Origin: an uncultured Methylococcaceae bacterium
GTDB lineage: Bacteria; Pseudomonadota; Gammaproteobacteria; Methylococcales; Methylococcaceae
Reading direction: 5' to 3'
DNA: 6,555 nt
Assembly: GCA_903910005.1 (NCBI GenBank)
Contig: CAIVXW010000389.1
Location: 1-6,555 of the forward strand
Below the pieces are notes generated by a model that saw nothing but the letters and a program-made list of their open reading frames with translations, did no database searches and was not told the DNA's origin. The translations under genes and the position numbers were made by a program. Shown one piece after another: positions 1 to 6,404 of the stretch (position 1 is the stretch's first letter; each line of letters starts with the position of its first letter).

Positions 1-151
1 AGCGCATCCAGGTCAGGCCGGTGCGTTGGTCAGTCACCGTACCGTCGCCGTTGTTGACAAACGCATCGGTGGGGACATCCACTGCCCGCACCGACCCCGC
101 TCCCAGGGCCACACAGCCCACCATGACCGCAAACATGCCGTGACGCAACAT
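1..151 (-). CDS. Secreted DUF1566 (Lcl_C) domain protein, N-terminal 50 residues only
   Basis: The reading frame starts at ATG 151-149 and is still open at the window edge, so only 50 codons are visible. Seen: an AGGAGG ribosome binding site (complement of 159-164) lies 7 nt before this ATG, which decides the start. Residues 1-23 form a signal peptide with a basic start (MLRH), a hydrophobic core and a likely signal peptidase I site after VRA; a Cys at residue 13 lies too early for a convincing lipobox. From residue 34 the protein reads NGDGTVTDQRTGLTWMR. This is the typical opening of the DUF1566 / Lcl_C domain (Pfam family named after Legionella collagen-like protein), whose members are mostly exported and of unclear role. 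Inference: a periplasmic or surface protein. It has its own strong ribosome site and a possible promoter 87 nt upstream, so it may be expressed independently of rlmKL, which lies upstream on the same strand. Total length and downstream domains cannot be seen. Confidence 0.8.
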   Translation of the reverse strand, partial: MLRHGMFAVMVGCVALGAGSVRAVDVPTDAFVNNGDGTVTDQRTGLTWMR

Positions 152-158
152 AACCGAA

Positions 159-164
159 CCTCCT
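159..164 (-). promoter_or_regulatory. Ribosome binding site of the DUF1566 gene
   Basis: The minus strand reads AGGAGG here, a full match to the anti-Shine-Dalgarno core, 7 nt before ATG 151-149. It is the strongest ribosome site in the window. A small inverted repeat, ATCAT-CA-ATGAT (165-176), lies directly upstream and could place the site beside a weak stem. Confidence 0.75.
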
Positions 165-237
165 ATCATCAATGATTAAAACGATGCCTGCCGGGTGCCA
201 TCGCCTACAGCCCCCCGGCCCGACAGCCAGTGCCCGG

Positions 238-266
238 ATTGTAGCAACTCTGCCTGCCCCTGCCCA
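238..266 (-). promoter_or_regulatory. Candidate sigma-70 promoter for the DUF1566 gene
   Basis: On the minus strand TACAAT (complement of 238-243) matches five of six -10 positions and is preceded by TGC, giving an extended -10 (TGnTACAAT). Seventeen nt upstream is TGGGCA (complement of 261-266), a 4/6 match to TTGACA; it is the last unit of the adjacent heptad tract. Transcription would begin near position 231, leaving an untranslated leader of about 80 nt. The match is only by eye and no transcript evidence is available. Confidence 0.4.
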
Positions 267-344
267 CTGCCTTCTGCCCACTGCCCTCTGCCCGCTGCCC
301 TCTGCCCGCTGCCTTCTGCCCACTGCCCGCTGCCCGCTGCCCGG
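261..344. repeat. Heptad tract 1: twelve units of TGCCNNC
   Basis: On the plus strand TGCC recurs at exactly 7-nt steps at 261, 268, 275, 282, 289, 296, 303, 310, 317, 324, 331 and 338. Units are TGCCCGC (4), TGCCCAC (3), TGCCTTC (2), TGCCCTC (2) and a final TGCCCGG. Only positions 5 and 6 vary, apart from the last base of the last unit. Two shorter TGCC copies at 251 and 255 fall out of register and look like a decayed edge. Between the tract and the rlmKL stop codon lies CTCACCCCT plus a related C-rich stretch (348-366), a second motif that recurs in tract 2 on the other strand. The whole tract lies in the gap downstream of rlmKL. It encodes no credible protein; the open frames across it exist because the unit contains no stop codon. 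Confidence 0.93.
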
Positions 345-360
345 GAACTCACCCCTCCCC

Positions 361-2565
361 TCACCCGCCATGCCGTATCTCCCAGCACTGATGAATCCGG
401 GGATTGCGGGCATAATCCCGGGGCAGGGTTTGCTGGCTGATGTTTTTCACCACACTGTCAGGCAGGTGTTCGACATCCAGCCTGAACTTGCGGCAGTTGG
501 TGGAAAAAATCAGCACGCCGTCGGTGGCCAGCAGACGCAGGGCCTGTCGGATCAGATCAATCTGGTCACGCTGTATATCAAGGGTGGCTTCCATCCGTTT
601 TGAGGTCGAGAAGGTGGGCGGATCCAGAAAAATCAGGTCATAGCAACGCCGTTCCTGCCAGGCCGTATGTAGCCACGCCAGGCAATCAGCCTGGATCAAC
701 TCGTGTCCGCTGCCGCCCAGCTCGTTCAATTCCAGATTGCGGGCCGTCCAGTCCAGATAGGTTCTCGACAAATCGACCGTAGTGCTGGACACCGCCCCGC
801 CCTTGATGGCATAGACCGTGGCACTGCCGGTGTAGGCAAACAGGTTGAGAAAACGCTGTCCCCGCGCCAGGCTCTGCACCCGCTGCCGGGTCAGGCGATG
901 ATCCAGAAACAGGCCGGTGTCCAGATAATCCTCAAAATTGACCCGGAAGCGGTGCCCACCCTCGGTGACGACCTGAAAACGCCCGGCCTCGGCCAGTTTT
1001 TCGTATTGGGCAGCCCCCTTCTGCCGTCGCCTGACCCGAAAATGAATCTGCGCCAGCGGCAGTTCCAGCACCGTCGGCAGGGCCGCCAGCGCATCAATGA
1101 GCCGCTCTTCCGCCTTGCGCGGATCGACGCTGGCCGGTGCCTGGTATTCCTGTACCACCACCTCGCAGGTTTCGCCCTGATACACATCCACCGCTACGGC
1201 ATATTCAGGCAAATCGGCGTCGTACAGGCGATAGCAGGTGACGCCCTCTTGTCTGGCCCAGCGTCCCAGGGTTTTCAGGTTTTTGCGAATGCGGTTGGCA
1301 AACATCAGGGCACCACCGCCCGCCTGTATCCGTTGCTGCACCTGCTGCATGAGGGGCGAGTCCGGCACCGGCGGCGGGGCGGTTTCCCCAGCGTGTTTCG
1401 GGGTAAAAAAACGCGCCGTCTCAATGTCAAAATTGAATAGACGGCACTCAATCGGGCCGTTGTACAGGCGGTAATACCGCTGTGCCCTGATACCCAGCCG
1501 GAACACCAGTTCCGGATTGCCACTGAACACCCCCAGCCGCCAGCCAGTGAAATGCTGTTTCAGGGTCTGGCCGAATCCGGCATACAGATCAGCCAGTTGG
1601 GGCTGCTCACCGAGCCGCTCGCCGTAAGGCGGATTGACCAGGATCAACCCGGTCTGGCCTGACGGGCGGGCTGCCAGGGCCGATTGCTGACCGATGCGGA
1701 CGACACCCGCCAGACCGGCCCGGCGGAGGTTGTCTTCTGCCATCCGGATGACCCGGGCATCCAGGTCAAACCCCTGAATGAGCGGAACCCGCCCCTGCCC
1801 TGCCCGGGCGCGTTCCCGGGCTTCTTCACACAGTGCCGCCCATAAGGCCGGGTCGTGCTGGTTCCAGCCGATAAAACCGTAGTACTCGCGCAGCAAACCC
1901 GGTGCCTGATCCGCCGCCATCCAGGCGGCTTCAATCAGCAGGGTTCCCGAGCCGCACATCGGATCCAGCAAACTCCCGCCTTCGGCCAGTATTCGGGACC
2001 AACCGGCCCGCAACAGCAGGGCTGCGGCCAGATTTTCCTTGAGCGGTGCCTTGCCACCGTCCAACCGATACCCGCGCCGGTGCAGGCTGTCGCCGGACAA
2101 ATCAATGCTGACGGTTGCCTCGTCACGGTCGAGATGGACGTTGATGCGGACATCGGGCCGCGTGGTATCGACCGAGGGACGTGATCCCTGCCGCGCCCTG
2201 AAATGATCGGCAATGCCGTCCTTGACCCGCTGGGCACCATAGAGAGTGTGGGTGAGGGTGGAACGGCTGCTGACAAAATCCACCGCGAAGGTCGCCGCCG
2301 TATCCAGATGGAGCAGCCAGTCGATCTGGCGTACACCGGCGTAGAGGGCGTCCGCATCGGCTGCCTGAAACCGGGCCAGCGGCAGCAATATGCGGTTGGC
2401 CAGCCGTGACCACAGGCAGGCCCGGTAGGCCACCTGACGCGAACCACTGAAGTACACACCGCCACGAGCCTCCCTGACCGCATGGGCACCCAGGCCTTCA
2501 AGCTCCTGAACCAGTAATAATTCCAGCCCGGTCGGGGCCGTTGCAAAATAATCGGATGATGACAT
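361..2565 (-). CDS. rlmL: Bifunctional 23S rRNA methyltransferase RlmKL (m2G2445 / m7G2069)
   Basis: A SAM-dependent enzyme of two fused methyltransferases. In E. coli the N-terminal half (RlmL) makes m2G2445 and the C-terminal half (RlmK) makes m7G2069 in helix 74 of 23S rRNA. From ATG 2565 the protein has 734 residues (E. coli about 702). Seen: an N-terminal ferredoxin-like/THUMP region (about 1-160, with GYR and APLKENLAA after it), a first SAM motif DPMCGSGT (201-208), catalytic NPPYGERL (311-318), the linker NRIRKNLK (424-431) with WARQEG and CYRLYDADLPEY, then a second SAM motif NLFAYTGSAT (574-583) and DPPTF (649-653). It ends in HQCWEI as homologues do, so both ends appear intact. The frame extends 13 codons upstream to ATG 2604, but those residues lack family similarity and fall in a repeated module, so 2565 is preferred. 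Neither ATG has a clear ribosome site. The stop codon abuts tract 1. Confidence 0.95.
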   Translation of the reverse strand: MSSSDYFATAPTGLELLLVQELEGLGAHAVREARGGVYFSGSRQVAYRACLWSRLANRILLPLARFQAADADALYAGVRQIDWLLHLDTAATFAVDFVSSRSTLTHTLYGAQRVKDGIADHFRARQGSRPSVDTTRPDVRINVHLDRDEATVSIDLSGDSLHRRGYRLDGGKAPLKENLAAALLLRAGWSRILAEGGSLLDPMCGSGTLLIEAAWMAADQAPGLLREYYGFIGWNQHDPALWAALCEEARERARAGQGRVPLIQGFDLDARVIRMAEDNLRRAGLAGVVRIGQQSALAARPSGQTGLILVNPPYGERLGEQPQLADLYAGFGQTLKQHFTGWRLGVFSGNPELVFRLGIRAQRYYRLYNGPIECRLFNFDIETARFFTPKHAGETAPPPVPDSPLMQQVQQRIQAGGGALMFANRIRKNLKTLGRWARQEGVTCYRLYDADLPEYAVAVDVYQGETCEVVVQEYQAPASVDPRKAEERLIDALAALPTVLELPLAQIHFRVRRRQKGAAQYEKLAEAGRFQVVTEGGHRFRVNFEDYLDTGLFLDHRLTRQRVQSLARGQRFLNLFAYTGSATVYAIKGGAVSSTTVDLSRTYLDWTARNLELNELGGSGHELIQADCLAWLHTAWQERRCYDLIFLDPPTFSTSKRMEATLDIQRDQIDLIRQALRLLATDGVLIFSTNCRKFRLDVEHLPDSVVKNISQQTLPRDYARNPRIHQCWEIRHGG

Positions 2566-2577
2566 GATGAAAAAAAC

Positions 2578-2611
2578 GAATGATTGAGTGAGTAGCCCGG
2601 CCATCCTGGCC
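2578..2611 (-). repeat. Hairpin plus ACTCAC module upstream of rlmKL
   Basis: On the minus strand GGCCA-GGA-TGGCC (2611-2599) forms a perfect 5-bp stem with a 3-nt loop. It is followed by GGGCT, then ACTCACT (2593-2587) and CAATCATTCG. The order CAGGATGGCCG, ACTCAC, ATCATT is found again on the plus strand at 6405-6450. A run of T follows on the minus strand (complement of 2570-2576), so the stem could weakly terminate transcription from ybbP, but the 22-nt gap between stem and T run is too long for a standard intrinsic terminator. I therefore call it a repeated module only. Confidence 0.55.
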
Positions 2612-2616
2612 GCCTG

Positions 2617-2700
2617 TAGGGTTAGGGGTTAGGGGTGAGCAAGGAAGGAAGAAGGAGGAACGAAGAAGGAGGAAGCAGTCTGCCATCTGCCATCTGCCTC
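2617..2700. repeat. Heptad tract 2: twelve 7-nt units with three successive motifs
   Basis: The sequence can be cut into twelve 7-nt units with no gap from 2617 to 2700. Units 1-3 (2617-2637) are of TTAGGGG type. Unit 4 (2638-2644) is transitional. Units 5-8 (2645-2672) are purine-only or nearly so; AAGGAGG occurs twice (2652 and 2666), with AAGGAAG and AACGAAG. Unit 9 (2673-2679) is transitional. Units 10-12 (2680-2700) are CTGCCAT, CTGCCAT and CTGCCTC. The register never slips although the motif changes twice. The last units give TGCCNNC, the consensus of tract 1, on the same strand. The first units, read on the minus strand, give CTCACCCCT, also present beside tract 1. The tract fills the gap between ybbP and rlmKL and has no coding content. 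Confidence 0.85.
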
Positions 2701-2707
2701 CACCCCC

Positions 2708-5203
2708 TTACCCTGAATTCAGGTTACGCAATGCTGCCAGGGGCGGTTGAACCAGCAGGTTGCGTAAGCCCAGTCCTCCCAGTCCTGCCAGTACCAGGGT
2801 GCTGGCCAGGGGCAGTCCGATCCACCATCGCCAGTCCGGTTGCCAGAGTCCTTCCATAAGTCGGCTATGCAGCAGGTATAACAGGGATTCTGCCAGAAAC
2901 AGGGCCATGCAGCCGGCCACTCCGCCCAGAATGCCGAATTCAAGCAGGTGACTGCGTAGCAGAACCGCCCGGCTGGCTCCCAGGGCGCGCAGCAGGGCCG
3001 CTTCGTGGCGGCGACTGTCCAGCGTCATGGCCACTGCGGCGCACAACACCAGTCCACCGGCCACAACGGCAAACAGCCAAAGATAACCGGTTGCCGTAGC
3101 GAGTTGCGACAAAAGCCCCTGCAACTGACGCAGTACCGCTCCGATATCCACCGGCGTCAGGTTGGGGAAACGCTGCACCAGGGCATTCAGTGCGGTGCGC
3201 TGGTCAGGCGGCAGGTAAAAACTGGTCAGGTAGGTGACCGGGTAGGGTTCCAGGGTACCGGGTGAAAACACGACGAAAAAATTGGGTTTGAGGCTGCTCC
3301 AGTCCAGTGTGCGGAAACTGGTGACGGTGGCGGTAAGCCGACTGGCTCCGACCGTGAACCCCAGGGTATCACCCAGGCGCAAGCCCAGGCTGGCGGCCAG
3401 TTTGTGTTCAACCGATGCCTCCCCGGCACCGCCAGTGGCGGGCCACCAGCGGCCTTCACTCAGCCGGTTGTCATCCGGCACGGTTGCAGCCCAGGTCAGG
3501 TTGAGTTCACGTCGGGTGGTTTGTTCGGCCTGGCTATCAGGGGCTATCCGGGTCTGCACCGGACTGCCGTTGACATCCACCAGGCGTCCACGCACTACCG
3601 GATACAGCCGGTTAAGCCGTATCCCCTGATCCGCCAGCGCGGTTTGAAAAGCCTCACGCTGGTCGGGAAACAGGTTGAGGACAAAATGGTTGGGAGTCCC
3701 CTCGGGTAATCGCTGCTGCCAGCGGGCGAGCAGGTCATGGCCCACCCGATAGCTTAACACCATCACCGTCAGGGTGAGGCTGAACGCCACGATCTGGCCC
3801 AGACTGGCCAGACGCTGACACAACAGGGCACGGCAGGCCAGATGCCAGCCCGCATCCCGCAACGGCAGTCGCCGCAGCATTGCCAGCAGGACGTAGGCCA
3901 GCCCGGCCAGCAGCGGCAACCCAAAGCCGATGCCTCCCAGTACGGTGACGGCGAGTGCCGTATCGCGGGTCTGCCAGCCCACCAGCACGCCAGCCAGAGC
4001 CAGTGTGATCGCCGCCATTGATCCGGTGCTGACCGGCGAGGGTTCCAGTTCGCGCCGCAACACCCTGAGCGGCGCAACCCGCAGCAGCCTCGACCAGGCG
4101 GGCAAGGCAAAACCGGCCAGAATCAGCAGTCCTGTCAGCATGCCTTCGGTCAGTGCCGACAGGCTGACCGGAACAGACTGCCGGGGCAACCCTGTACGCA
4201 ACAAGGCAAACAAGCCCTCCTGCATCAGCCATCCCACCCCGACCCCCAAACTGCCCGCCAAAAGCCCCATCACCAGTAATTGCAGGCTGTATATTCCCAG
4301 CAATGCCCTGCTGCCACAACCCAGACAACGCAACAGGGCCGCCTGGTCGTACTGACGCACCGCATAACGTCGGGTTGCCAGAGCCACGGCCACACCTGCC
4401 ATCAGCATGACTGCGGTACTGATCAAACCCAGATAGTGACGGGCCTGTTGCAGAACTGAATCAAAATCGGGGCGATCCTGACGCAGATCGAGCAGACGCT
4501 CACCCGGCAACAGTTGTGGCCCGAGCCAGCCACGAAAGGCGTCCAGAGCCGATGGCGGGCCGGTCAGTTGCAGGCGGTGTTCGATATGACTGCCCGGCTG
4601 CAGCAAGCCGGTCGTGGCCAGATCGGCCGCATTCATCAATACCCGGGGTGCCAGGCTGGCCATATTCATCGCCTGATCCGGCTCATTCAGCAGTTCGTGG
4701 GCAATGATAAGGCTGCGCTCGCCAACCTGAAGCGACTCCCCCGGTTTCAGCTTGAGTGTGGCAAGCACCTGTCCGTCAACCCAGACGGTTCCGTCCGCAG
4801 GTCCCTGATGGTATGACTGTGACGATTCCGGCTCGCTGCCGCGCACGTCCAGCACGCCCCGTAACGGGTAATTTTGCGACACGGCCTTGATCCGGGTCAG
4901 CAGCAGGGTGTCGTGTTCAAGCAATACGCTGGCAAATTCGTGGGTCTGGCTGTGCGAAAGGCCCAGTGCGGTGGCCTGTTCCAGCCAGGTCGCCGGAATG
5001 ACGCGGGCACTGCGAACCGCCAGATCAGCCGCCAGAAATTCGGTACCCTGCTGCATCAGCATCCGTTCCAGCCGGTCAGTGAACACACTGGCCGTGGTCG
5101 ATTGACTCACCGCCACCACCAGAGCCCAGAACAGGATCACGACATCGCTGACCCGGCGTTCCCGCCACAACAGCCGCAGGCTGAACCAGAAACGCGCCTT
5201 CAT
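2708..5203 (-). CDS. ybbP: YbbP-type FtsX/MacB-fold ABC transporter permease
   Basis: An inner-membrane permease, 831 residues (E. coli YbbP about 804), that should pair with the YbbA ATPase encoded just upstream. Seen: an N-terminal membrane segment (about 21-41), a large periplasmic domain (about 45-250), a first FtsX block of segments (about 257-280, 300-328, 348-370), further segments (about 396-445 and 468-486), a second extracytoplasmic domain (about 490-700), and a C-terminal FtsX block (about 703-727, 752-778, 793-815). The conserved coupling motif after the first segment of each block is present: YDQAALLRCLG (285-295) and RRHEAALLRALGAS (731-744). This duplicated-FtsX layout with an extra central segment group is typical of the YbbP family. 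Family members are thought to act in export or mechanotransmission; the substrate is not established. The start ATG 5203-5201 overlaps the ybbA stop (ATGA), indicating translational coupling. It ends NLNSG and TAA, with no terminator visible; heptad tract 2 begins 7 nt later. Confidence 0.92.
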   Translation of the reverse strand: MKARFWFSLRLLWRERRVSDVVILFWALVVAVSQSTTASVFTDRLERMLMQQGTEFLAADLAVRSARVIPATWLEQATALGLSHSQTHEFASVLLEHDTLLLTRIKAVSQNYPLRGVLDVRGSEPESSQSYHQGPADGTVWVDGQVLATLKLKPGESLQVGERSLIIAHELLNEPDQAMNMASLAPRVLMNAADLATTGLLQPGSHIEHRLQLTGPPSALDAFRGWLGPQLLPGERLLDLRQDRPDFDSVLQQARHYLGLISTAVMLMAGVAVALATRRYAVRQYDQAALLRCLGCGSRALLGIYSLQLLVMGLLAGSLGVGVGWLMQEGLFALLRTGLPRQSVPVSLSALTEGMLTGLLILAGFALPAWSRLLRVAPLRVLRRELEPSPVSTGSMAAITLALAGVLVGWQTRDTALAVTVLGGIGFGLPLLAGLAYVLLAMLRRLPLRDAGWHLACRALLCQRLASLGQIVAFSLTLTVMVLSYRVGHDLLARWQQRLPEGTPNHFVLNLFPDQREAFQTALADQGIRLNRLYPVVRGRLVDVNGSPVQTRIAPDSQAEQTTRRELNLTWAATVPDDNRLSEGRWWPATGGAGEASVEHKLAASLGLRLGDTLGFTVGASRLTATVTSFRTLDWSSLKPNFFVVFSPGTLEPYPVTYLTSFYLPPDQRTALNALVQRFPNLTPVDIGAVLRQLQGLLSQLATATGYLWLFAVVAGGLVLCAAVAMTLDSRRHEAALLRALGASRAVLLRSHLLEFGILGGVAGCMALFLAESLLYLLHSRLMEGLWQPDWRWWIGLPLASTLVLAGLGGLGLRNLLVQPPLAALRNLNSG

Positions 5204-5886
5204 GCCATCACCCCCCCCACCAGTTGAATGGTACGGTTGCAGCGGGCGGCCAGGGAGGCATCGTGGGTCACCAGTATCAGGGTGGTGGCCTGCTCCGCGT
5301 TCAGTTCAAACAGGCTATCGCTGATGCGGGCACCGGTCTGTCGGTCAAGATTGCCGGTGGGTTCATCGGCAAAGAGAATGGCCGGTCGGGTTACGAAAGC
5401 CCGGGCCAGAGCCACCCGCTGCTGTTCACCGCCCGACAGTTGCCGTGGCGTATGTTGCAACCTGGATCCCAGCCCTACCCGCTCCAGCAGTCGGCGGGCT
5501 TCGGCGCGAGCCCCGGGCTGGTTACGTAATTCCAGCGGCAGCATCACATTCTCCAGGGCTGTCATGCCCGGCAATAACTGAAACGACTGAAACACAAAGC
5601 CCACCTGTTCGCTGCGTAGCCGGGTACGGGCTTCCTCATCCAGTCGGGTCAGATCATGGCCAGCCAGCACAACCGAACCGGTTGTGGGCGTATCCAGTCC
5701 GGCCAGCAAACCCAGCAGGGTCGATTTGCCGGAACCGGATTCACCGATAATGGCCACCGTGTCACCGGCATTGATTGAAAAATTGATTGCTGACAAGATA
5801 GTCAGGCTTTGTTCGGTGGTGGTCACTGTCTTGCCCAGTTGGGTGGCAATGACCGCCGGATTGCCGGATAACTTTGGAGGCTGCAT
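5200..5886 (-). CDS. ybbA: YbbA-type ABC transporter ATP-binding protein
   Basis: The cytoplasmic ATPase subunit of the YbbA-YbbP ABC complex. Its length of 228 residues equals that of E. coli YbbA. All nucleotide-binding motifs are present in order: Walker A GESGSGKST (48-56), Q-loop Q100 in FVFQSF, signature LSGGEQQR (150-157), Walker B ILFADEP (170-176), D-loop GNLDRQTG (178-185) and H-loop H208 in LVTHDA. The sequence belongs to the MacB/LolD-like group that couples to FtsX-type permeases, and it follows YbbA closely (DEEAR, RQTG, LAARC). Start ATG 5886-5884 is chosen because it gives the family length; no good Shine-Dalgarno site precedes it. The start codon overlaps the divergent tesA start region, so each gene's leader lies inside the other's coding sequence. 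At the 3' end a run of eight G (5211-5218) encodes the last Val-Gly-Gly-Val before the ATGA overlap with ybbP. Confidence 0.95.
   Translation of the reverse strand: MQPPKLSGNPAVIATQLGKTVTTTEQSLTILSAINFSINAGDTVAIIGESGSGKSTLLGLLAGLDTPTTGSVVLAGHDLTRLDEEARTRLRSEQVGFVFQSFQLLPGMTALENVMLPLELRNQPGARAEARRLLERVGLGSRLQHTPRQLSGGEQQRVALARAFVTRPAILFADEPTGNLDRQTGARISDSLFELNAEQATTLILVTHDASLAARCNRTIQLVGGVMA
5775..5802 (+). promoter_or_regulatory. Weak candidate promoter for tesA inside ybbA
   Basis: TTGAAA (5775-5780, five of six to the -35 consensus) and GATAGT (5797-5802, four of six to the -10) are 16 nt apart on the plus strand, in a locally AT-richer part of ybbA. A transcript would start about 80 nt before tesA. 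Because tesA has no intergenic space upstream, its promoter must lie inside ybbA, and this is the best match I see there. Low certainty. Confidence 0.22.
5876..5880 (+). promoter_or_regulatory. Ribosome binding site of tesA
   Basis: GGAGG lies 7 nt before ATG 5888 and only 4 nt before the in-frame ATG 5885. The spacing favours 5888 as the start. The site lies wholly inside the first codons of ybbA on the other strand. Confidence 0.65.
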
Positions 5887-5887
5887 G

Positions 5888-6391
5888 ATGAAACGTTATT
5901 GGGCAGTAATGGGGTTGATGATGCTGTTGTCAGGTCCGGGAGTTGCCGGGACGATTCTGGTGTTCGGCGACAGTATCAGTGCGGCGTACGGTATGGACGT
6001 CGCAGAGGGCTGGGTGGCCCTGTTGCAGGAAACACTCAAACGAACCCCGGGACGGGAACACGACCGGGTGGTGAATGCCAGCATCAGCGGCGAAACCAGC
6101 GCGGGCGGCCTGGCCCGGCTGGGGTGGGAACTGGCAACCCATAACCCGGATTGGGTGTTGCTGGAACTGGGGGCCAACGACGGCCTGAGGGGGTTGTCAC
6201 CCGAGGCCATGAAAACCAACCTGGACAGCATGATCCGTCAAAGCCAGGCGACGGGTGCCCGGGTTTTGTTGCTGGGCATGAAAATCCCGCCCAGCTACGG
6301 CCCGCGCTACATTGACATGTTTTACCGGATTTACCCGCAACTGGCTGAAGCCTGGATTGCCGGTTGGTATGCAGCATTCACGTGCCACTGA
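5888..6391 (+). pseudogene. tesA: TesA-type SGNH esterase / thioesterase, C-terminus lost
   Basis: TesA enzymes are periplasmic GDSL/SGNH hydrolases (acyl-CoA thioesterase I / arylesterase / lysophospholipase L1). Seen: a signal peptide (1-20, ending GVA), block I FGDSIS with nucleophile Ser29, block II NASISGET with oxyanion Gly68, block III GAND (95-98) with oxyanion Asn97, and the TesA-specific GMKIPPSYGPRY (130-141). Family similarity runs to YPQLAEAW (about residue 156, position 6355) and then stops. The open frame continues with 11 unrelated residues to TGA at 6391. Known TesA proteins have about 45 further residues, including the DGIHPN block that supplies the catalytic Asp and His; it is absent from all three forward frames downstream, so a simple frameshift does not explain the loss. 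The 167-residue product should lack a full catalytic triad and be inactive. It is divergent from ybbA, as in E. coli. ATG 5885 is an alternative start. Confidence 0.87.
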
Positions 6392-6404
6392 CCCATTGGG
6401 CCGT

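Noticed and set aside
261..344. CRISPR array
   Set aside because: Units are 7 nt and contiguous, with no spacers; this is a tandem repeat.
30..413. Minus-strand 127-codon frame from within rlmKL to the left edge
   Set aside because: It reads the same tract in another frame and overlaps both the rlmKL end and the true DUF1566 start, which has a signal peptide and a strong ribosome site in a different frame.
172..603. Plus-strand open frame of 143 codons with a repetitive Pro/Leu/Ala-rich peptide across tract 1
   Set aside because: The 7-residue periodicity is simply three 7-nt units read as codons, no unit contains a stop, and the frame then runs antisense through rlmKL. There is no ribosome site and no family similarity.
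703..1440. Plus-strand 245-codon open frame antisense to rlmKL
   Set aside because: It is a shadow of a GC-rich conserved gene; the minus-strand product carries all expected RlmKL motifs and the antisense product has none.
2566..2604. Extended rlmKL start at ATG 2604, adding 13 residues
   Set aside because: The added residues are encoded by the hairpin/ACTCAC module, have no counterpart in the family, and no ribosome site precedes that ATG at a normal distance.
2712..2723. Perfect 12-nt palindrome CCTGAATTCAGG at the end of ybbP
   Set aside because: It encodes the last YbbP residues (Asn-Leu-Asn-Ser), has no loop and no U run, and a single 12-nt palindrome can occur by chance; no operator or terminator can be argued.
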